A stretch of DNA of 64,000 bases from Hirsutella rhossiliensis (Eukaryota > Ascomycota > Sordariomycetes > Hypocreales > Ophiocordycipitaceae). The stretch's first letter is position 1. Every line of letters starts with the position of its first letter. Where the stretch lies: NCBI RefSeq assembly GCF_020360975.1, contig NW_025408672.1, positions 372,001 through 436,000 on the forward strand, written 5' to 3'. The notes below the pieces were generated by a model. The model was not told the origin of the DNA and ran no database searches. It saw nothing but the letters and a program-made list of their open reading frames with translations. Below, piece by piece: positions 24,526 through 37,099 of the stretch. A program made the translations under genes and the position numbers.

Positions 24526-24530
24526 TTAAG

Positions 24531-26600
24531 CCCCTTATTTATACGCTTAATTATTAGCCTAGCTTATATAAAGCTAAGGGGCCTAAGTAACTAAGTTATA
24601 TATATTTAAGAAGACCGTCCCCTTAAGCTATTAAAAGAGGGTCCTTTATAGTAAACCTATTTATCTTAATAAGGAAAGCTAACTTTTTAAGAGATTCCTT
24701 CTTAAGGATAGGTCGGAATTTAAGAATAAATTAACTAAATCTTTCTATAATAAGCTTAATCGTTTAATTCTTTTAGACTAGCCTTATAAGTTCTAACGTT
24801 ATATCTTAGAAGATAGCTTCCTCTTAAAGAAGGTAGAAGGAAATTAAGCTCGTTAAAATTTAAGGGTAAAAAGCTACCCTTTTTTATTAAAGAATTTATA
24901 TAAAACCGTTAGGTAGTTTTATTATAAAATTTACCTTTCTATATCCTTTTATTTATATAGTTAATTCCTTAGAAATAAGGTATTCCCTTTATACCTTCTT
25001 AAAGAACTAGAATTATAAGAGTATATTATAAATATTAAGGGAAGTACTAAAGTAAAAGATAGCTAATTTTTATAGGGGATAGTTAGAAGGCTCTAATAGT
25101 TAGTCTTAGCCTTATTAATCTATAGGAAGATAAAGGCCGTATTTACTATACTAACGATTTTTCCTTAAATTTATAGTTAAATAAGGGCAGCGGCGTTAGT
25201 TACTATATCTTAGTAACCTAAATCTTATCTATCTTCTTTTATAATAAGGGGTCCTTTTTAAGAGTCTATTATACTATTTCTTATAGCCTCTTTAAAGGGT
25301 TAACTCCTTTAAGTTATTTTTCCTTAAAGACCTACTAGTATTATAATAACTAATAGCCTAGGGATTTATAGGCTAGGTAGCTATTTTATTTAGTCTTTTA
25401 TTTCTTTAAAGAATCCTTATCTTAGTCTAAAAGGTCTACTTAAAAACCCCCCCTTTTTACCCCTTATTATTAATTTTAATAAAAAGGTTCGATTTCGACT
25501 AGTTCCTTAATTTTTTAACTAATGGACTAAAAGGTCTATTAAAGGACTAGTTAGGCCGGTCTAACTAACGGGACCGGGGCTAGGCCTAGAGTAAGAGGCG
25601 GAGCTAAGGCTATAGCTATAGTTAAAGATAGCGTTAAGGCTCTTAATGGAGGAGGAGCTAAAAAGGTAATAGCTATAGTAATAATAGCGGAGGCTATAGT
25701 AATAAGGGCTATAGTAGCTATAAGGGTAGTAGATTAAGCCGTCTAGGTTAAGTACTAGCTATAAAGGAATAAGACTACTAACTATTATACTTTAGTAGCC
25801 TTTTTATTTAGTTCTTAGCTAGCTTCTTAAAAGATAGTTAAGTAACTATTACTAATAGGCTTTATTAGTAGAGATATATCCTATATCTACTAGCTAAAAG
25901 GAGATTTTATAAGGAAGTATTAGTTAGCTTTTTTTAGGATTTCTTCCTACTTAGCTAGCTATAAAGTAGCTAGTAAGTTCCTAGTAAAAAAGGCTCTTAA
26001 GTAGGCTATATAAGTCTTCTTAATATAGTTAGTTATATAGCTACTTAAGGGAGCTTTTAAGGTCTTAAGCTTTAAAAGCTACTACTTAAGAGTCTCTTCT
26101 TTTTAAAGAGAGATTAGCTTTATAGTATTAATAGATTTTATTATTACTATATAAGTAGTAGTTAGTAGCTTTATCTTATAAAGGTATTCCTTATAGTAAC
26201 TCTTATAGTTACCTAAGGTAGTAGAAAAAGCTCTTTATTATATAGAGGTTAGCTTAGAGAAGAGGGAAGCTCCCTCTATAAATTCTATTACCTTAAGATA
26301 AAGAAGGGGCTTAAGAGGGTCCTACTTATTAAAGAAGACTAAATTATAAATAGTTCTATCTATATAAGCTTATAGCTCCTTTACCTACTTATCTTAATCT
26401 TAGGGCTTTATAAGAATCGTTTTATAAACTATAGGTCTAGTAAAGTTATTTTTTAATATTATTATAAAAAAAGGGTAGAAAAGTTAGTTAAAAATCAGCT
26501 TTTTTAATAAGAAGGGTAAAAGGAAGCTATAAAGGATATAAGAAAGGTACCTTTTATAGTAGCTAAAAGGTATAGGAATTCTATTCCTCCTAGGCTTATA
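24531..26600 (-). pseudogene. copia-1 gag, protease and integrase start (RIP-mutated)
   Basis: This is the 5' internal part of the minus-strand copia-1 element whose 3' half is at 2,332-6,305. It matches 57,940-60,580 (inverted) minus the solo LTR found there. The primer-site-like taggcttata lies beside the LTR (26,591-26,600). The gag region includes an Ala-rich stretch near 25,600-25,740. CpA and TpG are almost absent and no ORF remains. Confidence 0.8.
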
Positions 26601-27078
26601 TCTATTATAAAGAAAGATATAAAAAGTATATATAAAATATATAAAGGTAAAATTAAAAGTAAGGGGTTAGATAGGTAGGGCAAAGATATTTAATTCTTAT
26701 AAGGGCAGTAACTATAGTAGGGAGTAATTATTATATTACCTTAATTCTCTTTCTTTCCTTTATCTAACGCCCCCCTTTATACTTATTTAATATCTTAATT
26801 AATAAAGAAGATCCTATTTAAAGAAGCTATTAATATCCTCTTAACTTCTAAGCTTTTTATTAGTTTTTCCCCTCCTTTCTAGCCGTTACTAGTATATCTA
26901 TTTTATCTCTAACTACCTTTATAAGAAGCTATCGCTACTTTTACCTCCCCTCTTACCCTTACCCTTCTCTCTATACCTCTTTTTAGCTCCTTCCTTAAAA
27001 CCTATTTTTTAGCTTCCTTAGTCCCTCGTATTAAGGGATATCTCTAAGAGCTACGAAATTAAGCTATGCTTTATAATA
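26601..27078 (-). repeat. copia-1 5' LTR
   Basis: This 478-bp LTR pairs with 1,854-2,331 across the gypsy-1 B insertion. Together they bound one copia-1 element. It adjoins LINE-1 territory at 27,079. Confidence 0.82.
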
Positions 27079-30000
27079 AATATTAGAGCCTATAAAAAGG
27101 AGGTCCTTAATTCTATCGGTTTTTATATCCTAAGCGATATCTTAAAATATTTTATCCTAAGTTAACTTTAATTTAAATATACTTTACTAAACCCTTTTAT
27201 AATATATCCTACTTTACTACTTTTAAGAAAGTATAAAACCCTTAGATTAATAAGTATAAGTAGCTAAGAGAGGGTTAAGCTAGTCTATAATATATACTTA
27301 AACTATAAAGGGGAGCTATAGTTTAGCGCTTAAGGATACTATATATTTTAGATGTTTTATTAATATAACTACTTAAGGAGTATAAGCTATCTTAGGGACT
27401 AAGGATATATAAAAGGGAAATATAATTTAATATATATTATAATAAAAATAGGAAAGGTAGCTAATAGATTAAGCTAAGGAGCTAAAATAATAGCTTTATA
27501 AAGTAATTTTAATTAGTTATATATAAAGCGGACTTATAAGCCTCTCTTTACTCCTTACTAAGCTTATAGTTTATTTTAGTAATACTTAGTAGAGAAAACT
27601 AAAAACTAATAAGCGCGATACCTATACTATAAGTATCCTATAATAAGAGCTAATTATTTAGTAAAGTTAACGCTATATTAATTTAGTTAGTTTAAGCTAC
27701 TTAAAAGTTCGCTAGCCTTTTAGTCCCGCTAAGTTATAAGAAGCTTAGTAAGCGAGCCTTCTTAAGGTCTAAAGTAAGCTATAGCCTAGTATAAAGCCTA
27801 GCTACTTAGGACTAAGTAGGCCCTTAGATAGCTATCTATAGTATTAAGTAAGGGTAGATACTAGCTAACTAGACCTAGCTTAAAGCCTACTTATAGATAT
27901 AAAGATAATAGCTTATTGCCTCGTTCTTTATTATAAGCTTTTATATAGGCATCGTTTAAAATCTAGATCTATCTATATAAAAGATTTTACTTATTAGGTA
28001 ATTAAACCCTTATTTAAAGCTTTTTATATTAAAGATATATAGTAATATTAATTTATTATAATTATAATAATCCTTTAACTATAGTAAAAAAGTAAGTAAG
28101 TTACGTGCTTTATAGTATATAGCTATATTATTTAAGAAATAAAGCGGTTAAGCTATACTTATATTAATATTATATAATAGCGATATATAGAAAGTAGGTA
28201 TCTATATAGTCCTAGCTTATCGATACTTATATATTAGTAGTACTATCTAATAAGTCGATATACTCTAAGTTATATAGCGTTTTAATTAGCTTATCTCTTA
28301 GTCTATAACCCGCTTACTCCCTTACTATAGTTAAAGGGATACGATAATACTACTATAGCTAAGTTTTTAGATATAACGTTAATACTCTATATAACTATTA
28401 CTTTCTCGCTAAAGTAGATTATAGAGATTACTCTAAAAGAAAAAATATAGATAGGAGATATTACGTTACTAGAATTAAGTATAATATACTACTTATACCC
28501 GCCCTTACTTTATTACTATTCGCTTTAGTATACCTACTTTAAAGTAAGGCCTAGTACGAGTAGGCCTATTATAAGGATCTTAATATATAGATAAATATAT
28601 ATTGTGCCACGCCCCTTATTATAGTAAAATATAACTAAGACTTAGGGCAATCCTATTATATTAAATCCGAACTAACCCTTTTTAAGTAGAACGTTATCGT
28701 TATTAAAGGTAACCTAAATACGACTACCTTACTTAGCTTAAAGCTAATCTTTCCGTTATTAGTAGAGAAAACTATACCGTGATTTATATCTAACTCTAAA
28801 CTAGAGTAGGAAAGGGACTATATATATAAGCGCTAGGAACGAATAACTAGAAAATAATAAAAGGTTCTATAAGGGACGGCGGCGTAGCTAATAAGGATAA
28901 TAGTATAACTTATAATTAACCTATTAAAGGTAGATATACCCTATATAATATATACGCTATAATATCTAACTAAACGCGAGAACTTTTATTTAAAAGAAAT
29001 AGATAATACTAAATATTAATTATAGTAATATATTAAAATATAAACTAATAACCTACTCTTACGAAGCTTACGCTCTAAGCCCTATATACCGTCGACGTTA
29101 TTATAATCTAAGAGCTAGCTTAGAACGCTAAGACTAGCTATTTAATATACCTAAGTAAGAGTAGCTACCGTCTTATCTTTATTACTAGCCGTGCGGCGCT
29201 TTATATCTATAAACAGCACGATATCGGGTTATAGATAACTATAACGATATACTAGAGCTAGTAAGCTAATAGAATCTTACGCTCGCTACTTTTAAGGGCG
29301 AAATTACTCGTCTTAGTAGGCTAGGTAAGCGTAATAGTATAATAGACCTCGCTTAGGTCTCGCGGGACCTCTTAGCGATATACCTTAGTAGAGTAAATAT
29401 TATAGGTTTAGACTATATCCTATAACTCCTATAACTTAATATTAAACCGCCTCCGCCCTACTTATAGCTCTAAGGACTTTTAATAAACTAGCGCCTACTT
29501 AAACTTAAACGTGCCCGCGTAGAGGTAATAAAATATTTTAGGCCCTTTATCGCCCCCTTTATACCGTAATCCCTTAAAGAAATTAACGATTATACTAACT
29601 AGCTAGTTAGCTAACTAATAGAAATCGCCTATCGCGCTATACCTAAGGTCTATAGTTAAGCTAATAGAGGTAGGGAAGAGTAGTAAACCTACGATATTAA
29701 AAACGCTACCTAGGCGGCTAAGTAGGCCGAGAGGCTCTACTTAAGAACTAAGAACCTAGCCTACTAAGAAGCGCGACGCGACGCTATAACGGCGTAGAGT
29801 TAAGTTATATATAAGGTATATAAGAGCGTATAAAGGAGATATCTCTATAACGCTTTAAAGATAAAAGGTATCTAAGCCTTAGAGTAATAGGCTAGACTTA
29901 GAAGCACCTAAGTACCTATACTATTATACCTCCCTAACTTCTTATAAGTAAAAGGCGACCTAACCTTAGTTTATATACGCGCCGATAAAACTAAAGTATT

Positions 30001-32601
30001 AGCTAAAAGATTCTTCTTAATACCCTTAACCGCCTATCTTAACGCTATAAAGGGCCCTACTTACGAGCTAGTTATAATTAATAACTACTTCTTCTTTATA
30101 GAGGTTAAGTAAGTTATTAAATAAACGGTACTATAAAAGGCAGCGGGGGAAGATAGTCTACCCCTAGGGTTAATAAAAGCTTACGGTAAACTAGTTACTA
30201 TCTCTATCCTTATATTACTAAACTCTAGCTATACTCTTAGATATTTCTTAGAGCGCTTTCGCTATATAGATATAGTAGTTATCCTTAAACTTAATAAGAC
30301 CTACGCTTAACTTAAGCTAGTAGGTAGCTAGCGCTTAATCTCCCTCCTTAGTATAGTAGGTAAGATAATAAAAGCAATGATTATATAGCGGCTCGCCGAT
30401 ACTATAAAAATATATCTACTACTCCCTAAGGGATAGATAGGTAATTAGCCTAGATACTTTATAGAAGTAGTAGTCTATATTATTATAGAACTAGTATATA
30501 TAGCGTAGGATTAAGGCGGTATTACGTTCTTTTTTTAACTTAATCTTAAGGGTGCTTTTAATAAGGTAAACTATACCTACCTCTTCTAGGCTTTAAAAGG
30601 GAGAGGTATCCTAGAATAGCTCTTAGCTTAGATCTAGAGTTTTATAAGTAATAGAATAGCTCGCTTACTCTTTAATAGCGACGCGTTAAACCCCCTTAGT
30701 ATATATATAGGCGTCTCTTAAGGATCCTTACTTTCCTTAATCCTCTTCCTCTTCTATATTGCCCCTCTTTATAACGCTCTCGAAGTAATAGCGGGAATAA
30801 TACTAGTCGGCTTCGTAGACGACTTAAATATTCTCGCCTTTAGTAAAACTATAGACGAAACCGCCGAAAGGCTTAAAGGAGTATAGTTTATATATAAAGG
30901 CTAAGCGCGCGCTATAAGGGTAGTATTCGAGCTAGTAAAAAGCGAATTACTATACTTTATATACGCCTACGCCCCGCCTAAGATATACGTTTACCTTAGT
31001 AATATTATAATAGCGCCGTTATAGTCCTCCTACTTCCTTAGAGCTTAGCTTTACTATAAGCTTTAATAGAGCCCTTACCTTAAGTAAATCTAAACTAAGT
31101 TTTAGCGCTAATAGGTAGTACTTACCGCGCTCGCTACGTTTATATAAGGATATCGACTCTTACGTATATAAGAGATCTATACTAAGGTTATTTATAGCGC
31201 TATTATCTATAAAGGCCTAGCCTTTTATATACCTACGCTATTAAATAAATAGCTAAAGGGAGTAGCTCGTACGCTCTATAGCCTATAAACGACGTGCTTT
31301 TAAACCGTCGCTAGCGCGTATAAAGCTATACTAACCTATACCCTAGAAATAGAGACCGAAGTCCCGCCGCTTAACCTCTACCTTAACGAACGACTAGCGA
31401 GATTTTAAAGTCGACTTAAGACCTTAGGGATAGCGGCGTAGCTATATTTAGCTTATATTAAAGTTAGTAGCGTGCTTCGAAAAGTAAGGGTCTATAGTAT
31501 AACCCTAGAAATAACGGCGAGGAGTAGCGATAGTGCTAGTATATAAGCTTAATAGAGCCTTAGAAAGCTCTATAACGTAAATAGATAAGAAGGTAGGAAA
31601 GAGAGCTATAAGACGTAAAAGCAAGCTATCCTTATCGCGCCCTCTAACTATTAAATATAGAACCGCCCCCTTTAAAGCCTAAGAGAAGGCTAAAGGCCTA
31701 TACTAACCTCTATAAGTATAAGAGCTCTATACTTATCTAGCTCTATATAAGGAAGATAGGTCTTAATAGCTTTTTCTATTATAAGAACGTTCCTAGTATA
31801 ACGACCCCCTTCTACTAGTATAGTAGCGGGGAGGAAATAGTATTTTACGTCTTTCTCTACTACCTCTTATAAGCTAATAACTATAGGCTCCTCCTAGCCG
31901 CCCTCCGTACTAACGCTAACCTTTACGCGCTTCTTATATAACCTAATATAGCCCTATACCTCGTTCGATAGTTTCTTAACTTTCGGCTAATACCCTATTA
32001 TAAGGTAGTAGTAGATCTTATAAGATACTAGACCGTTAGCGCCGCGATAACGATATAATTACGAGCGGAGGGAGAGTAGAAAGAGAGAATAAGGTAGTAG
32101 TAAAGGTCTTTACTCTTATTAACTCCTAATCCTAAATAGCTACGAAGGGCCTATACGCACTGCCGGGCCTCGACCCCTATAATAGTATTAATCGCCGCCC
32201 CTAGTACGGCTTATACTCGGGAGCCTAGCGGGGCGTAGACGACCGACTAAATACTAGAGAGAAATTCCTAAGAAAGGAGGTATAAGCGGGATAGAGTTCT
32301 CCGTCGCGCTACGCGCGCGTTAACGGCTATTTAGGTATAACGCGCCTATAGGACCTAACGCCCCGGCCTAGTTTAGGACGGAGGTCTCCTACCTATACTA
32401 AGCTAGCGGCTACGACCTAATATACTTAAAATCGCGACGACGGCGCCCCGTAGGCTAAGGTAGATAAGAAGGTTATATATAGGTTTTCCTCCTAAGCTAC
32501 TAGGTTTTTCCTATATAGGTAACGAGTAAAGGCTCTAGAGCTTATAGGCTAGCTAGTATAATAAACTAACTACTACTACTACTACTTTATTTAAAAAAAA
32601 A
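27079..32601 (+). mobile_element. LINE-1, non-LTR retrotransposon (RIP-mutated)
   Basis: The plus strand contains a LINE reverse transcriptase at about 30,130-31,100. Motifs include P/Q-x-x-I-S-L-L-S near 30,340, L-K-G-A-F near 30,548, G-V-S-x-G-S near 30,712, and the catalytic F-V-D-D at 30,812-30,823. There are no LTRs. The 3' end is a short (act)n run (32,569-32,587) and an A-run (about 32,592-32,601). Upstream of RT lies a long Arg/Lys-rich region (29,000-30,100) typical of ORF2 linkers. I could not identify an endonuclease or the true 5' end; 27,079-28,300 may belong to LINE-1 or to another repeat. The many TAA/TAG come from RIP. Confidence 0.7.
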
Positions 32602-33251
32602 GAGCTAAAGTTAACTATTATCTATCCTTCTTAGTACGAATTATGACTTATTCTATAATAAAGTAAGCGAAGCGACTTAAGTCCGAACGTATATAAGAAT
32701 AATAGCGAGATTAAGTATAAAGGATAAATCTTATAGATTATCTAGGCTAGACACGTATTTTCGTATGCGAAGTAACTATAGTTAATTATCGACAATAGTA
32801 TTTCTTCTGCTAGACTTTCGCAATTTCGTTAAAAGAGTCGCAGACTTAGTTAAGACCGTTATAAATTACTTAAGGAGTCGCTCTAATAGAGACAGCGCAC
32901 GTTTAAATACCCGACAGTGTCTTACGACTAGCTCATGCTAGACATATAATTTTTGTTATATATAAGACCGATAAGTAAATTCGATCGACTAAAGACGATA
33001 GAATGAATAAATTAAGGGCCAGGATATCTTAAAGGGAGATTCACCTATAAAGCGGGAGCTTCGTAGCCGAGGTCGAGAAAGCAGAAGCTATACTTCGACT
33101 AACATCGTGGTTTCTCTCCGCTTTAGCGAGCCGGGAAAACGCATGTTTAGCGGTAGTATAAGAAAGCAATAGAAGTAGGCACGAGGCTAAAGAAGTAATT
33201 ATTAAGTGTAAATAAGAGACGATAGAAGCAATACGAAGTTTTTTAAATAGC
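32602..33251. other. moderately mutated non-coding end of a DNA transposon
   Basis: About 650 bp with no reading frame. It keeps a moderate number of CpA and TpG, unlike the elements on both sides, so it was mutated less or later. It probably is the 3' flank and terminal part of the transposon whose gene end lies at 33,252-33,589. I could not find a convincing terminal inverted repeat. Confidence 0.35.
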
Positions 33252-33589
33252 CTAGCGCTTAGCCTCGCGTATAGACCTCTCTGCTTTTAATTTTGCTGCG
33301 GCCTCCCGTTTCTTAGCTCGCTTTGCCTCGCGCTCCGTCGCACGCTCTGTCTTCTCTCGAGAACGCTGCTCTCGCAAGGCCTGACGCATTGCAGCCCGCT
33401 ATTTTTTCTTCTCGGCAGATTCTCGAATCTTTTCTTTACGTGATATAGCTACCTAGAGTCGACGATCTTTAATAGCTTGCTTACGCTGCTCGTCGGCCTA
33501 TGCCTTATCCGTCTAACGTCGCCGCGCTAGTTCTACCTTAGCTAGACTAAAAAAGACCGGCTAGCTACTACTTTCTTCTAGATTAAAAA
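33252..33589 (-). pseudogene. C-terminal tail of a probable pogo/Fot-type transposase
   Basis: A minus-strand frame of about 110 codons, with only about four internal TAG, ends in TAG at 33,252-33,254. It encodes an unbroken stretch of Arg, Lys, Glu, Ala and Gln, as in a highly charged helix. Such tails end many fungal Tc1/mariner (Fot1, pogo-like) transposases, but they also occur elsewhere, so the family call is inference. Its 5' part is missing: the frame stops where truncated copia-1 begins near 33,590. Mutation is mild. Confidence 0.45.
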
Positions 33590-35320
33590 GGCGCTAGCTA
33601 GTTATTTTTAGGAATTAATAGGAAAAAGGGGATTTACTTACTAAGGTAACTACCTTAATAGTAATATCTATTTAAACCCTTATAGCTATAGTAGTAAAAT
33701 TCGACCTCGAACTTAATTAAATAGATACTATTAACGCCTTTATTAACTACCCCTTTAAGAAAGGAAAAGTTATTTATATATACTTTCTACTAAGCTTTTA
33801 ATAGCTAGGAAAGGTTTTATAGCTTAGGAAAGCTTTATATAGACTATAAAGATTACCCCTTCTTTAGTAATAGTATTTAATAGGTTCCCTTAAAGCCCTA
33901 GGCTTTAAGAAAGTCTCTTAGGAACTATATATAATATAAAAGGGTAAAATTATAGTCTTTTTCTATATTAATAATATTATCTAAGCTAACTTAAAAGAGG
34001 AAAAATAACTATTAAGGAGGCTATAAAGGCCTATAATAAAGGTATAAGATAACTAAGCTAAGGGAGCTAAAGTAGTTCCTAAGGATTTAAATCCTTTAAA
34101 ATAAGTCTTAATAGACTATCTAGCTTATCTAGGACGCTTATATTAATACGGTCGCTTATAAATTCCTCTTTAATTCCTTTAGTAAGAAGCTTCCCTTTAC
34201 GCTAATATTAAATAAAGAGCTTTTACTTAATTTATTCTTTTAAGCTAAGGAGTAAGGGAAATACTAATATTAATAAAAGGTAGGCTCCTTACTTTTTTTA
34301 GCTATTTCTATTAAACCGGATATCTCTTTTAAGGTCTCTTAGCTAGCTAGGTATAACTAGAACCCTAGGCTTAAGTACTAAAAAGTAGTAAACTAAGCTA
34401 TCCTTTATATTTATTTAATAAGACTATATAGTCTATACCTAATAAAGTAAGGAAGGAAATAAGCTATTAAAGTCTTCTTTTATTTAAGCTATTTATCCTT
34501 TATAGATTATTCCTTAGATAGAAAGAGCTTATAAGGGTATATTATATCCCTTTTTAGAGGAACTATTACTTAGAGAGCTTTAAAGTAAGCTACTATTATA
34601 ACTTTATATATAGAAGTAAAGCTACTAGCTCTTTTAAAAGTTTTAAAGGAAGCTATTTTCCTTACTTAGCTACTTATATCTTTATAACTTTAAGTTCTAT
34701 CTTTATTAGCTATAAAATATAATAATATATAAACTATATAAATCCTTATAAAGAAAAATAGTAAGCTATTAACCTAGCTATAGTATATTAATATCTACTA
34801 GTATTAGTTATACTAAGAAGTTTAAAAGGGACTTATTTCGGTTTATTAAGTTTTAATAATAATAATAAAACCTAATAGTCTTATAAAGCTATTATTAAAG
34901 TAAAAGCTAGCTATTATTTTATAGTAAATTAAGCTAAAAGATATTTAAAAGAAGCTATCTTTAAAAGCCCGCTTTAAAAGTCTATAAGAGGAGCTAATAG
35001 TACTTAAGAGGAAGGGAACGTTTATAGCTAAAGAGAGGAACTAAGACTTATCTTAAAGTAGGGCCCTTAGCTTAATTAGGACTTATTTTTCTTAAAAGCC
35101 TTCTTTTTAAGGACTTATCCTTAAAGAAGCTCCTCTTTCTTATAAGACTTAATTTCCTTCTTAAGCCCCTTTTCTTAAAGTAGGTCTAAGAGAGCCTAGG
35201 GCTAAAACTTAGATTTCTTAATTGAGGGATAAGTATAAACTAAGACCTCCTTTATATACTTACTAGCTTAATTATTTAGCTTTACCCTTTTTATAAGGGT
35301 AGGCTATAGCTAAAGGGGTA
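33590..35320 (+). pseudogene. 5'-truncated copia-1 pol (RT, RNase H)
   Basis: This matches 62,160-63,719 of the copia-1 copy at the right end of the window, starting inside RT. It includes the RT stretch that in the less mutated copy reads D-L-x-T-K-A-T-T-L, the catalytic region near 33,960, and RNase H to about 34,980. A polypurine tract (aaaggggta, about 35,312-35,320) leads into the 3' LTR. Gag, protease and integrase are absent, so it is truncated. Stops and lost CpA/TpG are found throughout. Confidence 0.8.
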
Positions 35321-35383
35321 TATTATAAAGTATAGCTTAATTTTATAGTTTTTAGAGATATCCCTTAATAAAAAGGACTTAAG

Positions 35384-35570
35384 TATTATAAAGTAAGTAA
35401 AGGTATATATATAGGTACCGTTTATAAGATAATATTAATAAGCTATATAAAGCTCTTTTATATATAGCTAGCCTATATATATATATATAAGATCCGGCCC
35501 TTTATATATAACTTATATAGCTTAGGCTATAGCCTAAGCTTATAACCTATAATAGTTAAAGACTCTTATA
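35384..35570 (-). repeat. gypsy-1 copy C 3' LTR
   Basis: This 187-bp LTR matches 42,181-42,367 directly and the copy B LTRs inverted. It carries an alternating (at)n stretch near 35,475-35,491. Confidence 0.86.
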
Positions 35571-35945
35571 TAATGCCCTCCCTTAAGCGCGGCGCGGCTC
35601 TACCCTATTAATAGCTTTTATACTATTAGGCCTATACCGCTAGCTTTACCCTACCCTTTTCTTATTAATTATACTAGCCCTACTAGCCTTATTATCCTTA
35701 TACTTATTAGCCTAAGTAGCCGTAACCTAGCTCTATACTTATCGGCTAGCTAGCCGTTTAAATAAGAGCGTAACTTATTTTATACGCCCCTAGGTAGCTA
35801 GCGGCTAGCCTAGACCTACGTAAGCCTTAGGTTACCCGTTCCCTTAGCCTTAAGTAGCCTCCTTTACTAAGGGGTATATAAGGCGGTATCCCTCCTTCTT
35901 CTTTCTTTTCCTTTTCTTTCTTTTTTAACTATAGTAATAATAGTA

Positions 35946-37053
35946 ATAAGTAAGTTCCGCTCTACTTAAGGCGTTAATTTATTCCTAGCTATATAGGCTG
36001 CTCTATTAACGTATACTTATAGTAATAGCTATAATAGTAATAATAGCCCTAATAATAATAATAACTTTAACTAATAAGTTCCTTACCTTATAGAGTAAGA
36101 GGCCGTAATCTATAATACTAACTTTCGCGCTAGATATATCTACCTCCTCTTCCTTTACCTCCTCTTTCTTAAAGTATTTAGAGTTATTTATTAACGCTGT
36201 GCTAAGTATAGCTAATAACGGCTCCGCCGCTACCGCTGCTCCTACCTACGCCCCTACTACCGCGCCTACCACCGCCGCTACTACCTCCGCTACGCTAGCT
36301 ACCCTTATATTACCCTTTAAGGTAACGACGCTATCCCTATTACTACCTATAGCGCCTAGCCCTTTAGCCCCCGCCTCTATCTCCGCTACCCCTATAAGTC
36401 TATAATCGAGTATATATAATAAGCGTTTTCCGCTAACCTCTTATAGTATAAGCGCTAAGTATAGGCCGGCGCCGCTTACTTAGCCCCCTATATATATTAT
36501 ATATTATAGGAGCTTAACTACTCCGACTAGGTTAAGCGCTGCCGTAGCGGTAGCTACTACTAGTACGCGCGCGCTAGCCGCGCTTATAAGGCGGCGCCTC
36601 TTATTATACTTGCTATAGCGTTAGCTTAGAAGGCTAGCTTATATAAGTAAGCGCGGGGGGCTACTAAGAAGCGCCTTACCGCCGCTGCTACTATATACTA
36701 TAACCTCTATGCCCTTAAGCGATAGGGCCTCGTGCCTAAGTAAGTCCTTACTCCTCTACTCCCTTACTTTTACCTTTAATATACCTAGCGCTAGGGACAC
36801 CGCCTCTATCGCCCTATTAGCGGTCCCCTTAGCCGTGCCCGCCTCCGCTACCGCTATTGCCCCTACCGCCGCTACTAACGCTAGCCGCCGCCCCTCCGCC
36901 CTTAAAGCCGCCGCCGCCGCTAACTAGCTTATAAGCTTAGAGGGCCGCCTTAGCGCCTTAAAGAGCGCCGCCGCTACTAATAAAAAGGAGGAGGCCAATA
37001 AGGATAAGGATAACGATAATAATAATAAGGGTAATAATAACGATAAGGAATAA
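35946..37053 (+). pseudogene. opposing ORF of gypsy-1 copy C, Ala/Ser-rich
   Basis: On the strand opposite to pol, a reading frame of about 370 codons runs from ATA (probably once ATG) at 35,946-35,948 to TAA at 37,051-37,053. It includes the two longest open stretches of the whole mutated region (36,199-36,405 and 36,709-36,927). Composition runs from Asn/Ser-rich at the N-terminus, through Ala/Thr/Pro-rich, to Lys/Glu and Asp/Asn-rich at the C-terminus, as in copy B (16,614-17,708). Start and end differ by one in frame, so there is a small indel or a frame change near 36.1 kb. Function is unknown. It stays open because GCC, GCT, ACC and CCT codons lack CpA and TpG. Confidence 0.55.
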
Positions 37054-37099
37054 GCTTAGGTAGTTTAAGGGCTCTACTTTATAATAAACGCTATTTTTA

